Assembly (NCBI GenBank): GCA_030429705.1
Contig: JAUIES010000003.1
Coordinates: 248,001 to 312,000, forward strand
Direction of reading: 5' to 3'
Source: Phycisphaerae bacterium
GTDB lineage: Bacteria > Planctomycetota > Phycisphaerae > Phycisphaerales > UBA1924
Length of the DNA stretch: 64,000 nt
This document shows positions 10,252 to 21,300 of the stretch, in pieces. The notes below the pieces were generated by a model. The model searched no databases, was not told the origin of the DNA, and was given only the letters and a program-made list of their open reading frames with translations. Every line of letters begins with the position of its first letter. The first letter of the stretch is position 1. The position numbers and the translations under genes were made by a program.

Positions 10252-13200
10252 GTGACTGAGTCAAAGGGATTTCGTTGTGCGTTGATTGGTACGGGGAGCG
10301 TGCTGACCCAATGTGCAGACATGCTGCGCGGGCGCGGGCATGAGATCGTCGGTGTGGCGAGTCCGGATGCAAAGGTTGCGCAATGGGCGCGTCAGGCGCA
10401 GGTGCCGTGTGCGGCAGACTTCGCGGGCTTGTATGAGCGTGTCGGTGTCAGGCCGGAACTGTTATTCAGTGTCGTGAACGATGAAGTGCTTGGTGAAGAC
10501 GCATTGGTGTGGCCGACGACGCTGGCCATCAACTATCACGACGGACCATTGCCGCGGTATGCGGGGATTCACGCGACTTCGTGGGCGCTGGCAGCGGGCG
10601 AAACAGAACACGGCGTGACATGGCATGCTATGACAAACCGCGTCGACTTCGGCGATGTGTTGGTGCAGGCGAAGTACGCGATCACACAGGAAGACTCGGC
10701 CCAGACTCTCAACGCCAAATCGTACGAAGCCGCTCTGAAGACCTTTGGCATGTTGGTCGAGCAACTCGAATCGGGAACCGTGCAACGAACGCCGCAATCT
10801 GAAGCGGATCGGGCTTTCTTCGGCCGGTACAAACGACCGACGGATGCCGGCATTGTCGATTGGACGCGCTCAGCCGACGAACTCGCACGGCACGCACGAT
10901 CGCTCGATTTTGGCCCATATGACAACAAGCTGTGCTGCACACGCGTCTGGACTGGTTCGCGATTTCTGATCGCCAGTTCAGCCAGCCTGACCGAGACAGG
11001 ACCAAACTCGGCACCGGGGACGATCCTGTCGTCAGGTGGGGATGAACTGCGTGTCAGCACGGGCGGCACAAGCGATCTACGGCTTCTTGGTGTGCGCGAG
11101 GTTGACGGAACGGCATCAGATCTGAGCGATGCACGATTCGCGTGCGCGCGCCGGTTGCCACTCTTGACCCCTGATGAAATGCAACCACTCATCGCGTTGG
11201 ATCAGTCAGCCCATCGATCTGAATCGTGGTGGGTGCCTCGACTCGCGCGTGTCGCACCGGTTCAAACACCATATGTCCCCTCGTTGCCTGCCGAGTCGCG
11301 AGCGAGCATGGACAACGAGACATTTGAGATCGAAATCGAGCGTGCGCCCGCATCAATCTTGCGACAAATCGCCGGGTTCGTGGTGTACTTGTCACGCATA
11401 GGGCGAAACGGACGATTCGATCTGCCGTATCACTCGGGCGATCAGCCTTGCATGAAAATGATGACGGGTCAGTTGTTCGAGACACACCCACCCATGCGTG
11501 TAGATGTCGATCAATCGGCCAGTTTTGCTGAGATTGAGACGCAAATCAGTTCCGAACTGGAAGAGTTGAAGGCGCATCCGACCTATGCACGCGATCTTGT
11601 GGCGCGTTCACCATTGCTGCGCGATATCACTGAGTTGAAATCGGCGCATGTGTGGCACGCGGCAATTGAAGCAGGCGACACATCCGCGGGTCGAGCGGCA
11701 ATCGTACTTGTTCCCTCAGCCGAGGGAATGCGTTTGCGATTCCTTCGAGGATTGGTTTCGAATGAACAGGCCGCCGATATTGCAGAACAGTTCGGTGCCT
11801 TGCTTGCATCGATCGAGCGCAACCCGGAAGCCGCCGCATCTACTCTGAACATGCTCACCGACGCAGAGCGTGTGCGCGTACTCGAAACATTCGCGGGCCC
11901 GAGCCGTGACTACGAGCGAGGCATCACCCTGGTGGACCTGATCGCGCGTCAGGTTGCGGCTCATCCTGAAGCAACGGCCGTCGTGTTTGACGATCAGGCT
12001 GTCAGTTATGCTGAACTGGACGCGATGTCCAATCGCATTGCGCACCGACTGCGTGATGAAGGTGTCGGACCAGGCTCGCTTGTGGGGGTTTGTCTTGAGC
12101 GAAGCGTCGAGTTGGTTGCCGCGTTGGTCGGTGTGATCAAGAGCGGCGGAGCCTATGTGCCGCTCGATCCGTCGTACCCCCCCGAACGACTGGCCAATAT
12201 GGCGGAGGATGCTGAGTTAGAAGTTCTGCTCACACGCGAGCGGGAGATTGGTCTTGTCGGCGCGTGGACGCGCGGGACGGTGGTCCTCGTCAATGATGAA
12301 TCACTCTCGCAGTCTTCGAGCGAAGCCATCGCAAGTGGTGCGACTGAAGATGATGCGGCGTATGTGATTTTTACATCAGGCTCGACCGGAAGGCCGAAGG
12401 GTGCCGCGAATGCACATGTCGCGATCATCAACCGGCTGATGTGGATGCAGGAGGAGTACGGGCTCGAGCCTGCCGATCGGGTGCTGCAGAAGACGCCATA
12501 CAGTTTTGATGTTTCGGTGTGGGAGTTTTTCTGGCCTTTGGTGACGGGTGCCACGATTGTGGTTGCCAAGCCTGAGGGGCACCGCGATAGCGCGTACCTC
12601 GTCGAGACCATCGTGCGCCACAGCGTGACGGTGATGCACTTCGTTCCTTCGATGCTGCGGGTATTTATCGAGGATCGAGGGGTGGGGTCGTGCACCTCGC
12701 TACGGCGTGTGGTGTGTTCGGGCGAGGCGCTGCCGTTCGACCTGGTCGAGCGGTTCTTTTCAAGACTGCGTGGAGCGAAACTCGCAAATCTGTACGGCCC
12801 GACCGAGGCAGCAATCGATGTGACCGCATGGGAATGCACGCCTGACGACCCGCGCGGGATCGTGCCGATCGGTCGTGCAGTGCCCAATACATTCATGTAT
12901 GTGCTCGATGAGCATTTGTCGCCTCTCCCGACTGGTGTGCCGGGTGAGGTCTTCATCGGCGGCGTGCAGGTGGGGATGGGATATATCAATCGTCCTCAGT
13001 TGACCGAAGAGCGATTCATCGCGGATCCATTTCGGGCCGGCCGGCGCATGTACAAGACCGGTGACCTCGGGCGATGGCTTGCCGACGGCACGCTCGAATA
13101 CATGGGCAGGCTCGACGATCAGGTCAAGATTCGCGGATTCCGCATCGAACTCGGAGAGATCGAACATCTGATCTCGCAGCAGCCAAATGTTCGTGAAGCG

Positions 13201-16200
13201 GTCGTGATTGTTCGTGAAGATGTGCCGGGTAACAAGCGCATCGTCGCTTATGTTGTCGGGGCTGCGGCGCACGCAACGATCAAGGATGCACTTGCCAAAC
13301 TGCTCCCCGAGTACATGGTGCCGTCGGCATTTGTAACACTGGATGAGTTGCCTGTCACCGCGAATGGCAAGTTGGATCGGCGGGCATTGCCAGCGCCAGC
13401 TCGAGGTGAATTGACGACAGATCGTCCATATGTGGCGCCAACGACCGAAACCGAGGCCACGCTCGCAGAGATTTGGGCGGAGATCCTGGCACTTCCACGC
13501 GTGTCGGTTGAGGATAATTTCTTCGAGATCGGGGGGGATTCAATTTTAGCGCTGCGCATCGTGGCCCGCGCGAGCGATGCAGGAATCCCGGTCGCGGTCC
13601 ATGACTTGTTCCGATTGCCCACGGTGCGATCGCTGGCTGCGAGTGCCGGTGATGCATCAGACCTGCCTACGACCGCACACACCGAGCCATTCGAGTTGAT
13701 TTCGGAGGCTGATCGAGCCAAACTTGACGCCAGCATTGTCGATGCGTACCCACTCTCGGCATTGCAAAGCGGCATGGTGTTTCACAGCGAGCGATCGATC
13801 GGGTCGTACTTGTATCAGGTCGCCATGAGTCTGCATGTCAAAGCCAGGCTAAATATGGACCTGTTGCAACGGGCGGTCGATCGCGTGGTTGCGCGGCATC
13901 CTATGTTGCGAACCAGTTTTGACCTCGGTTCGTTTTCTGAACCGATGCAGTTGGTGCACGTGACCGCGCATGCGCCGATTGAGTATCACGATATCACGCC
14001 GCTCTCGCAGGATGCCCAGAGTGAGTTGCTCGCGCGATGGATCGATGAAGAAGCCGAGTATGCTTTTACATGGTCGCATCCGCCATTGCTCAAGTACACC
14101 GTGCATAAGCGTTCGGATGACACCTTCCAGTTTGGGATCACATTCCACGATGCGATTCTCGACGGCTGGAGCACTTCGAACATGATGACGGAGATCTTCT
14201 CGCGGTATGTGGCGATGCTTGCGAATGAACCGGAAGCAGACACGACCCCGAACCCGATCACCTATCGCGACTTTGTCTCGCTTGAACGATCAACGCTCGG
14301 TTCCAATGCATCCAAGGCGTTCTGGCAGGATCTGATGGGCGATGCACCGTTCACGCAGGTGCCGAGGTTGCCGGGTGTCGGCCGCGATGTGGCGATCGCA
14401 CGAAACCTGGACCTGATCGTGCCGATCCCCGCGGAAGTGAACGAACAGGTGATCGAGCGCGCACAGGAGTTAGGTATACCCGTCAAGGCGTTCTACCTCG
14501 CAGCCCACACACGCATCATGGGCATGATCGCGAATCAGCCCGATGTGGTCACAGGCCTGGTTATGAACGGGCGACTGGAAGACCCGGGTGGTGATAGCAG
14601 CCTGGGCAATCATCTCAACACCATGCCGTATCGGTTGCATGTGACCGGTCAGACCTGGGAAGAACTAGCCAAAGCGGCCCATGCATCCGAGTTGGCGGCG
14701 CTCCCCCACCGAAGGTACATTGGAGCGCAGTTGTTGCGTGATCTTGGTCGCGCCGGTCAGGACAACCTCTTCGAGACCGGGTTCAACTACACCCACTTCC
14801 ATGTCTATGACCGACTCGCGGGTCGCGATGACATTGAGTTCCTTCGGGTCGATTTTACCGACCCCTTCCATTATGTCCTGGTCGCCAACTTCCGAGTGGA
14901 TGCCTACGACAAGCGGCTGGATATCGTGCTCAACTACAACACCAAGCACATGACAGCAGCGCAAGTGCGGCAGATCGGGCGATACTACATCGCAGCCATG
15001 AGGGCGATCGCAGAAGACCCGCACCAAGCCGCATCGGCCGAGTGCATTCTCCCGAAGAGTGAACAGCGTCGTATTCTCGAAGAGTTCGCCGGGCCGCAAC
15101 GCCCGTATGACCTCACCCGCACGCTCGATGAGTTGATCGCAGATCAGGCTGCAGCAACTCCGGACGCAACGGCACTGATATTTGAGGACCGCGCACTGAC
15201 CTATCGCGAACTGGATGCGATGGCGAATCGACTCGCGAACCGATTGGTGTCGATAGGTTCAGGGCCGGGTGTGCTCGTGGGCGTGAGCCTCGAACGATGC
15301 CCGGCGATGGTCGCAGCTCTTCTGGCAGTTATGAAAAGCGGCGCAGCCTATGTGCCACTCGAACCTTCGTACCCGGACGAACGCCTTTTGAACATGGCAG
15401 CCGATGTTGCCGTCAACCTGATCATTGCGCATGATTCGGCGCACGCTGTGTTCAATGATATCACCGTTCTGAGGGTTGATGACCCCGCGCTCATGTCAGA
15501 ATCGACCGAGGCGCCACTGTCGTCGGCAAGTCCCCACGATGCGGCGTATGCCATTTTTACATCGGGTTCGACCGGCAAGCCAAAGGCCGCTTTGAACTCG
15601 CACCGCGCGATTGTCAATCGATTGAATTGGATGCAGGATCGCTATGAACTGACTGCGTCAGACCGCGTGTTCCAAAAGACACCGTTCAGTTTCGATGTTT
15701 CGGTGTGGGAGTTCTTTTGGCCTCTGATGACCGGCGCCGCGATTGTCCTTGCCAAGCCGCAGGGTCACGGTGATCCCGTCTATCTTGCGCAGACGATTCG
15801 CGAGCACAGCGTGTCCGTGATGCACTTTGTGCCTTCGATGTTGCGTGCGTTTGTCGAGGAACCGACCCTCGTGGAGTGTGTCTCATTGCGCCGAGTAATC
15901 TGCTCAGGTGAGGCGCTGCCTCTCGATCTGGTGGACCGGTTCTTGTCTCAGATGCCGGCTGTGCAATTGACCAATCTGTATGGTCCGACCGAGGCAGCGA
16001 TCGATGTGACGGCGCACGAATGTGAGGCACACGATGCGCGGGGCATTGTGCCGATTGGTCGTGCGGTGCCAAACACGCAGATTCACATTCTCGATGAAGA
16101 AGGCAATCTCGCGCCGATCAACTCGGCAGGGGAACTGTTCATTGCTGGTACGCAGGTGGGGCTGGGCTATATGAATCGTCCAGAACTCACAGCCCAACGC

Positions 16201-18309
16201 TTTGTGCCCGATCCGCATGCGTATGGCGCGAGGATGTATCGCACGGGTGATCTGGCTCGCTATCTCGATGATGGTTCCATCGAGTATCTGGGTCGATTGG
16301 ATGATCAGGTCAAAATCCGCGGTTTCCGGATCGAACTGGGGGAGATTCAGCACCAGTTGTCGACGCAACCGGGTGTGCAGTCAGCAGTCGTTATCGCACG
16401 CGAGGACATCGTGGGCAGCCCGCGTCTGGTGGCCTATCTCGTGGGTGATGCAGATCACGACACACTTCGCGGCGCACTCGCGCGTGTCCTGCCCGAATAC
16501 ATGGTGCCTACTGCGTTTGTGACACTCGATGCGTTGCCCGTTACATCGAACGGCAAGTTGGATCGAAAAGCGCTCCCCGCACCAGCAAGGCCGGAAAGAG
16601 CAAGTTCAAACGACGGAGTCGAATCATCGACCGGCGTGGAAGCATTGCTCGCGCAGATCTGGTCCGAGGTATTGCGGTTGCCGGGGGTTTCGATTCACGA
16701 AAACTTCTTTGAGATTGGGGGGGATTCGATCCTCAGCATCCAGATTTGTGCGCGCGCACGCCAGCATGGGGTCTTGATTGCGCCAAATCAACTCTTCGAT
16801 CATCCGACAATCGCAGAATTGGCGCCGCACGCACGCCAAACGGCTGCTGCAACCGCCGAGCAAGGACCGGTGACCGGCGAAGCACCGCTCATTCCCATCC
16901 AGAAGTGGTTGCTTGATCAAGATCTCGCTGAACCAGATCACTGGAACGCAGCCATCATGCTTGAGGTGCCGCCCAATATCGACGACTTGTCATTCCGCCA
17001 AGCGCTCCACGAAGTGGTCAACCACCACGACGCGCTGCGGCTTCGATTCACTCAATCACCGGATGGTTGGGTGCAATCGTTTGCGCCAATCGATTCGGCG
17101 ACCATGGCGTTTTCGACTGCGTTGGTCGACTCGTTCGAGGCTGTTGATGCGGGAGACACAATCGAGCGTCTCGGCGCTTCGCTCCAGACTTCACTGCACT
17201 TGAAAGACGGACCGGTCTTCGGCGCGATCCTGATTCGGGAACGGTCCGCCGGGCGTGCAAGGTTGCTCATGGTCGCGCATCACCTGGTGCTGGATGGTTT
17301 CTCATGGCGTTTGATCATCGAGGATCTCATCTCGGCATCGCACGCGCATGCCTCAGGCGGTTCGGCGAGCGAGTCGTTCGGGTCAAAGTCGAACTCTGTG
17401 CGCGACTGGGCGTTGGCGCTCGAGCGACATGCAGCAAGACTTGCAGCCGATCCTGGCGAGCGGGACTGGTGGGAAGCAGCGATGGAGGCTCCGGATCAAG
17501 TGCCGCAGGACTTCGACGCTGTGACATCGATCGAGGCGGACGCATTCGTCCATACCGAATCGCTCGACGACGCAGCGACCTACGCACTGCTGCATGTTAC
17601 CCCCGGCCTGTACCGCGCGCAGATGAACGACTTGTTGATCGCGGCGCTCGGGATGACACTGGGTGCATGGACCGGAAACGCGAGCCATCGCATTGACATG
17701 ATGGGCCACGGCCGGGAATCACTGCCTGACGACCTCGATGTTTCGCGCACCGTAGGATGGCTCACAACGCTCTTTCCGATGGTGTTGCCGCTCGACGAAA
17801 TGTCAGATGGTGCGAGCGCGGTGCGGGCTGCTCGCGAACACTTGGCGCGTTTGCCGGGGCGCGGGCTTGGGTTCGGCTTGTTGCGTTCATGGGATGAAAC
17901 CGAACTCGGTGCTTCGCTTCGTCAGGCGGCGCCGGCTGCAATCTCGTTCAACTATCTCGGGCAGTTTGACCAAAGCCTCGACGAAGGCTGGAGCCTGCGA
18001 ATCGCGCGAACCCGATGCGGCCCGTCGCGCGGTCAAAGCAACACACGCGTTGCGAGCATTGAGATCGATGCCATGATTGTTGGTGGTCAACTGCGTATCG
18101 ACTGGACAGCGAGTCGAACACTGCACCGGCCCGAGACGATTGCACACTTGTCATCCGAGATGATGACCGCTCTTCGCACGATCATTGACGGCTCAGAGCA
18201 GTCTTCAGCAGAACCAGATGCAAGTGCGTTCCCATTGGCAGGGCTTGATAGCGAGGGATTGGCGCGGCTGTCGGCGCTATTCGATTCGGGCGAGTGGACG
18301 GATGACTGA
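10252..18309 (+). CDS. Nonribosomal peptide synthetase, F-(C remnant)-A-T-C-A-T-E
   Basis: GTG start with AGGAG just upstream; 2685 residues. Residues 1 to about 310 are a formyltransferase with the N-x-H...D triad N94, H96 and D135 (INYHDGPLPRYAGIH; VDFGDVLVQ) plus a C-terminal OB-like part. Residues about 345-545 resemble only the C-terminal half of a condensation domain and lack HHxxxDG. A1 (about 562-1062) reads DVWHVSLIDK at the specificity positions, close to the serine code. T1 carries Ser1097 in GGDS. The C domain (about 1166-1600) has HDAILDG, with Asp1300 at the usual catalytic His. A2 (about 1625-2125) reads DVWHISLIDK, again serine-like. T2 carries Ser2159. The terminal epimerization domain (about 2195-2660) has HHLVLDG and NYLGQFD. 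Predicted output: N-formyl-Ser-D-Ser-thioester passed to the next protein. Specificity codes were aligned by eye. Confidence 0.92.
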   Translation: MTESKGFRCALIGTGSVLTQCADMLRGRGHEIVGVASPDAKVAQWARQAQVPCAADFAGLYERVGVRPELLFSVVNDEVLGEDALVWPTTLAINYHDGPLPRYAGIHATSWALAAGETEHGVTWHAMTNRVDFGDVLVQAKYAITQEDSAQTLNAKSYEAALKTFGMLVEQLESGTVQRTPQSEADRAFFGRYKRPTDAGIVDWTRSADELARHARSLDFGPYDNKLCCTRVWTGSRFLIASSASLTETGPNSAPGTILSSGGDELRVSTGGTSDLRLLGVREVDGTASDLSDARFACARRLPLLTPDEMQPLIALDQSAHRSESWWVPRLARVAPVQTPYVPSLPAESRASMDNETFEIEIERAPASILRQIAGFVVYLSRIGRNGRFDLPYHSGDQPCMKMMTGQLFETHPPMRVDVDQSASFAEIETQISSELEELKAHPTYARDLVARSPLLRDITELKSAHVWHAAIEAGDTSAGRAAIVLVPSAEGMRLRFLRGLVSNEQAADIAEQFGALLASIERNPEAAASTLNMLTDAERVRVLETFAGPSRDYERGITLVDLIARQVAAHPEATAVVFDDQAVSYAELDAMSNRIAHRLRDEGVGPGSLVGVCLERSVELVAALVGVIKSGGAYVPLDPSYPPERLANMAEDAELEVLLTREREIGLVGAWTRGTVVLVNDESLSQSSSEAIASGATEDDAAYVIFTSGSTGRPKGAANAHVAIINRLMWMQEEYGLEPADRVLQKTPYSFDVSVWEFFWPLVTGATIVVAKPEGHRDSAYLVETIVRHSVTVMHFVPSMLRVFIEDRGVGSCTSLRRVVCSGEALPFDLVERFFSRLRGAKLANLYGPTEAAIDVTAWECTPDDPRGIVPIGRAVPNTFMYVLDEHLSPLPTGVPGEVFIGGVQVGMGYINRPQLTEERFIADPFRAGRRMYKTGDLGRWLADGTLEYMGRLDDQVKIRGFRIELGEIEHLISQQPNVREAVVIVREDVPGNKRIVAYVVGAAAHATIKDALAKLLPEYMVPSAFVTLDELPVTANGKLDRRALPAPARGELTTDRPYVAPTTETEATLAEIWAEILALPRVSVEDNFFEIGGDSILALRIVARASDAGIPVAVHDLFRLPTVRSLAASAGDASDLPTTAHTEPFELISEADRAKLDASIVDAYPLSALQSGMVFHSERSIGSYLYQVAMSLHVKARLNMDLLQRAVDRVVARHPMLRTSFDLGSFSEPMQLVHVTAHAPIEYHDITPLSQDAQSELLARWIDEEAEYAFTWSHPPLLKYTVHKRSDDTFQFGITFHDAILDGWSTSNMMTEIFSRYVAMLANEPEADTTPNPITYRDFVSLERSTLGSNASKAFWQDLMGDAPFTQVPRLPGVGRDVAIARNLDLIVPIPAEVNEQVIERAQELGIPVKAFYLAAHTRIMGMIANQPDVVTGLVMNGRLEDPGGDSSLGNHLNTMPYRLHVTGQTWEELAKAAHASELAALPHRRYIGAQLLRDLGRAGQDNLFETGFNYTHFHVYDRLAGRDDIEFLRVDFTDPFHYVLVANFRVDAYDKRLDIVLNYNTKHMTAAQVRQIGRYYIAAMRAIAEDPHQAASAECILPKSEQRRILEEFAGPQRPYDLTRTLDELIADQAAATPDATALIFEDRALTYRELDAMANRLANRLVSIGSGPGVLVGVSLERCPAMVAALLAVMKSGAAYVPLEPSYPDERLLNMAADVAVNLIIAHDSAHAVFNDITVLRVDDPALMSESTEAPLSSASPHDAAYAIFTSGSTGKPKAALNSHRAIVNRLNWMQDRYELTASDRVFQKTPFSFDVSVWEFFWPLMTGAAIVLAKPQGHGDPVYLAQTIREHSVSVMHFVPSMLRAFVEEPTLVECVSLRRVICSGEALPLDLVDRFLSQMPAVQLTNLYGPTEAAIDVTAHECEAHDARGIVPIGRAVPNTQIHILDEEGNLAPINSAGELFIAGTQVGLGYMNRPELTAQRFVPDPHAYGARMYRTGDLARYLDDGSIEYLGRLDDQVKIRGFRIELGEIQHQLSTQPGVQSAVVIAREDIVGSPRLVAYLVGDADHDTLRGALARVLPEYMVPTAFVTLDALPVTSNGKLDRKALPAPARPERASSNDGVESSTGVEALLAQIWSEVLRLPGVSIHENFFEIGGDSILSIQICARARQHGVLIAPNQLFDHPTIAELAPHARQTAAATAEQGPVTGEAPLIPIQKWLLDQDLAEPDHWNAAIMLEVPPNIDDLSFRQALHEVVNHHDALRLRFTQSPDGWVQSFAPIDSATMAFSTALVDSFEAVDAGDTIERLGASLQTSLHLKDGPVFGAILIRERSAGRARLLMVAHHLVLDGFSWRLIIEDLISASHAHASGGSASESFGSKSNSVRDWALALERHAARLAADPGERDWWEAAMEAPDQVPQDFDAVTSIEADAFVHTESLDDAATYALLHVTPGLYRAQMNDLLIAALGMTLGAWTGNASHRIDMMGHGRESLPDDLDVSRTVGWLTTLFPMVLPLDEMSDGASAVRAAREHLARLPGRGLGFGLLRSWDETELGASLRQAAPAAISFNYLGQFDQSLDEGWSLRIARTRCGPSRGQSNTRVASIEIDAMIVGGQLRIDWTASRTLHRPETIAHLSSEMMTALRTIIDGSEQSSAEPDASAFPLAGLDSEGLARLSALFDSGEWTDD

Positions 18310-21300
18310 TCGAAAGGCATTTGAGAATGTCGAGGATATCTATCCGCTGACTCCGATGCAGCATCGGACGATGCTCGACGCTGTTCACCGACCAGACTCA
18401 ATCGCTTATTTCGAGCAGTTTACATTTCTCATCCGTGGCCCACTCGATGTCGATGCATATCAGCAAGCGTGGCAGAAGACGATCGATCGTCATGCAGCAC
18501 TTCGAGCGCAGTTTGTATGGCAGGAGCACGAACGCCCGCTATCGATCATCATGAAGCGGGCGACCATGCCCTGGACGAATGTTGATTGGAGCAACGACTC
18601 TGCCCCAGAACTAGAAGCCTTTCTGAATGCCGACCGCGCACGGCTTTTTAAACTCAATCGCGCCCCCCTCATGCGGATGACGCTTGCGAGACTCGACGCA
18701 CACCTGCATCGGGTGATCTGGTCGTTCCATCACATCCTGGTGGATGGTTGGTCAGTTTCGACGATCCTTCAGGATGTCAACTCAATCTACGAGTCACTGA
18801 TCACACACCGTCCGGTTGATCTGCCTCCGGCTGGTCAATTGCGTGATGTGGTCGGCGCGATCGCGAAGTTATCCAACGCCGAGGCAGAAGCCCACTGGCG
18901 ACGCATACTAGCAGAAGTTGATTCCGCTTCGCCTCTTCTCGCAACTCGCGATGAAGAAGATCAGCGAGGCCGCGTGCTCGATCCTCAGGTTGCCAAAGCG
19001 ACACTATCGCCAGGTGAATATGACCAGATACGCGAATTTGCGCGCAGCAATCGCCTCACACTGGCCGCACTCATGCTCGGTGCGTGGGCGCTTGTTCAAT
19101 CGAGATATGTACGCAGCGACGATGTCGTCTTCGGTACGACCTTTTCCGGGCGCTCGCTTGCTGTTCCAGGTATCGAGCGCATCGTCGGGTTGCTCATGAA
19201 TGCAGCCCCCGTGCGCATCCGTATGAACCCGGATGACACCATCGGGTCTTTTCTGACTGGCGTGCATCGGCATCTGGGCGAGTCGTCTGCCCATGAGCAA
19301 ACCCCCTTGACCGATGCACAACGCTGGTCAGGTATTCCGCCTCGCTCGCCGATGTTCAACTCCATTGTTGTCTTCGGCAACTACCCGCTCGACGATGCCC
19401 GTGCAGGCCGTGGATCGACGATCAGCATCGAATCGTCGCGGTCGCTCGGCTGGACCGATGTGCCTTTGACGCTCATGGTTTCGCCGACGGCAGCCTTCGA
19501 AATCGAGGCTCGTTATGACACCAGTGTCGTGAACCCCGTTCTTGTGCGTCAGATGCTCGATGATGTCGTCCGCACGATGCTTCGGCTGGCGAGCGACCCG
19601 GCTCGATCGCTTGATTCGGTCGAGATTACGGATGACGACTCACGACAACGACTATTGAAGTTGGGATCGGGCGAGCAAGTGACAGAATCGACGGCGACGA
19701 TTCACGGGCTCATGCTCGAGCAGGCTCGCCGAACACCAAACGCGCCAGCATATTGCATGGGATCAGCGAAAATGACCTATGCCGACCTGGATCGGCGAAG
19801 TCGTGCGATCGCTCATCGGCTCATTTCTGAAGGTGTCGAGGTTGGCACACCCATCGCCGTGTGTTTGAATCCTGGATTCGATCTTCCCGCAGCCATGCTT
19901 GGTGTGTTGCGAGCGGGCTGCTGCTATGTGCCTCTCGATCCGACCTATCCGACTGCTCGATTGGCGTATGTGCTGAGTGATGCGTCGCCGCCGTTTGTGC
20001 TGACGACAGGTCAGGCAGCTGCATCACTACCGTCGAGTGATGCAACCACGATTGATCTGTCAACGATCGTACCAAGCGATGAACCGCTGGATGTGTTGCG
20101 TGCAGAGCCGACCGTCGCGTATGTGACTTACACATCAGGATCGACCGGGCATCCCAAGGGTGTGCGGGGGACGCACCGCGGCGCGGTCAATCGATTCCGG
20201 TGGATGTGGGCGACCAAGCCGTTCACAGCGGGCGAAGTCACCGCCTGGGGGACCACGATCAACTTTGTCGATCATGTCTGGGAGGCCTTCGGCCCGCTGT
20301 GTGCGGGTGTGCCTATCGAAATTCTGCCACACGAAACGGTGAAGGAACCGCGTGCCTTGGTGGCGGCATGGCGTCGGGCCAGAGTGTCACGAATCGTCGT
20401 CGTGCCAGCCCTCCTTGAGGCCGTTCTGGATGCACACGATGATCTCCACAAGCGGCTCGCACATTTGCGTGTGTGTGTATCGAGCGGAGAAGCCCTCTCC
20501 TGGGAGCGTGCAACACGGTTCCGCGAGGCGTTGCCAAAAGTTGAGTTGATCAATCTCTACGGCAGTTCAGAAATTGCAGCCGATGTGACGCACGCTGCGG
20601 TCAATGACATCGACACAGGTCGGCGTTCGATTCCGATAGGTCGTCCAATTCACAACACCCGTGTACTGCTTCTGGATCATCGGAAACATATCGCCCCCCC
20701 AGGTGTGCCTGGCGAGATCCACATTGCAGGTGACGCACTCGCAGACGGGTATCACCAGCGCGCTGACCTGACGGCCGAGCGGTTTATCGAAGTATCGATC
20801 GACGGGCAGGAGCCAGAGCGCGTGTTTGCGACCGGCGATCTGGCGGTGTGGAACGACCGCGGCGAACTTGAGTATCTGGGGCGGGCTGACAATCAGATCA
20901 AGATCCGCGGATTCCGTGTCGAACTGGGTGAAGTCGAGCACACGATCGCACTCCATCCGGGGGTGACCGATGCAGCCGTAGTCTGTCGAGATTCGACCGG
21001 GGGCAGCGTGCTACATGGGTATGTCGTGGGGAACGGCGAGCAAGTTGACCTTGCAGATTTGCGGCGATTTGTGCGCAGCCGACTACCCGACTACATGCTG
21101 CCATCTGCATTTGTCGCGCTCGATGGGTTGCCTCGCACACCCAACGGCAAGGTCGACCGCGGCGCACTACCGATGCCGGCGTATGAATCGACCACGGAAG
21201 TCGCAACGGACGAAGCAACGCAGCGTATCGTTGAGATTTTTGGAGAGGTGCTTGGTCGCCCGGCAGTCGGGCCCGGCCAGTGCTTCTTCGATCTGGGTGG

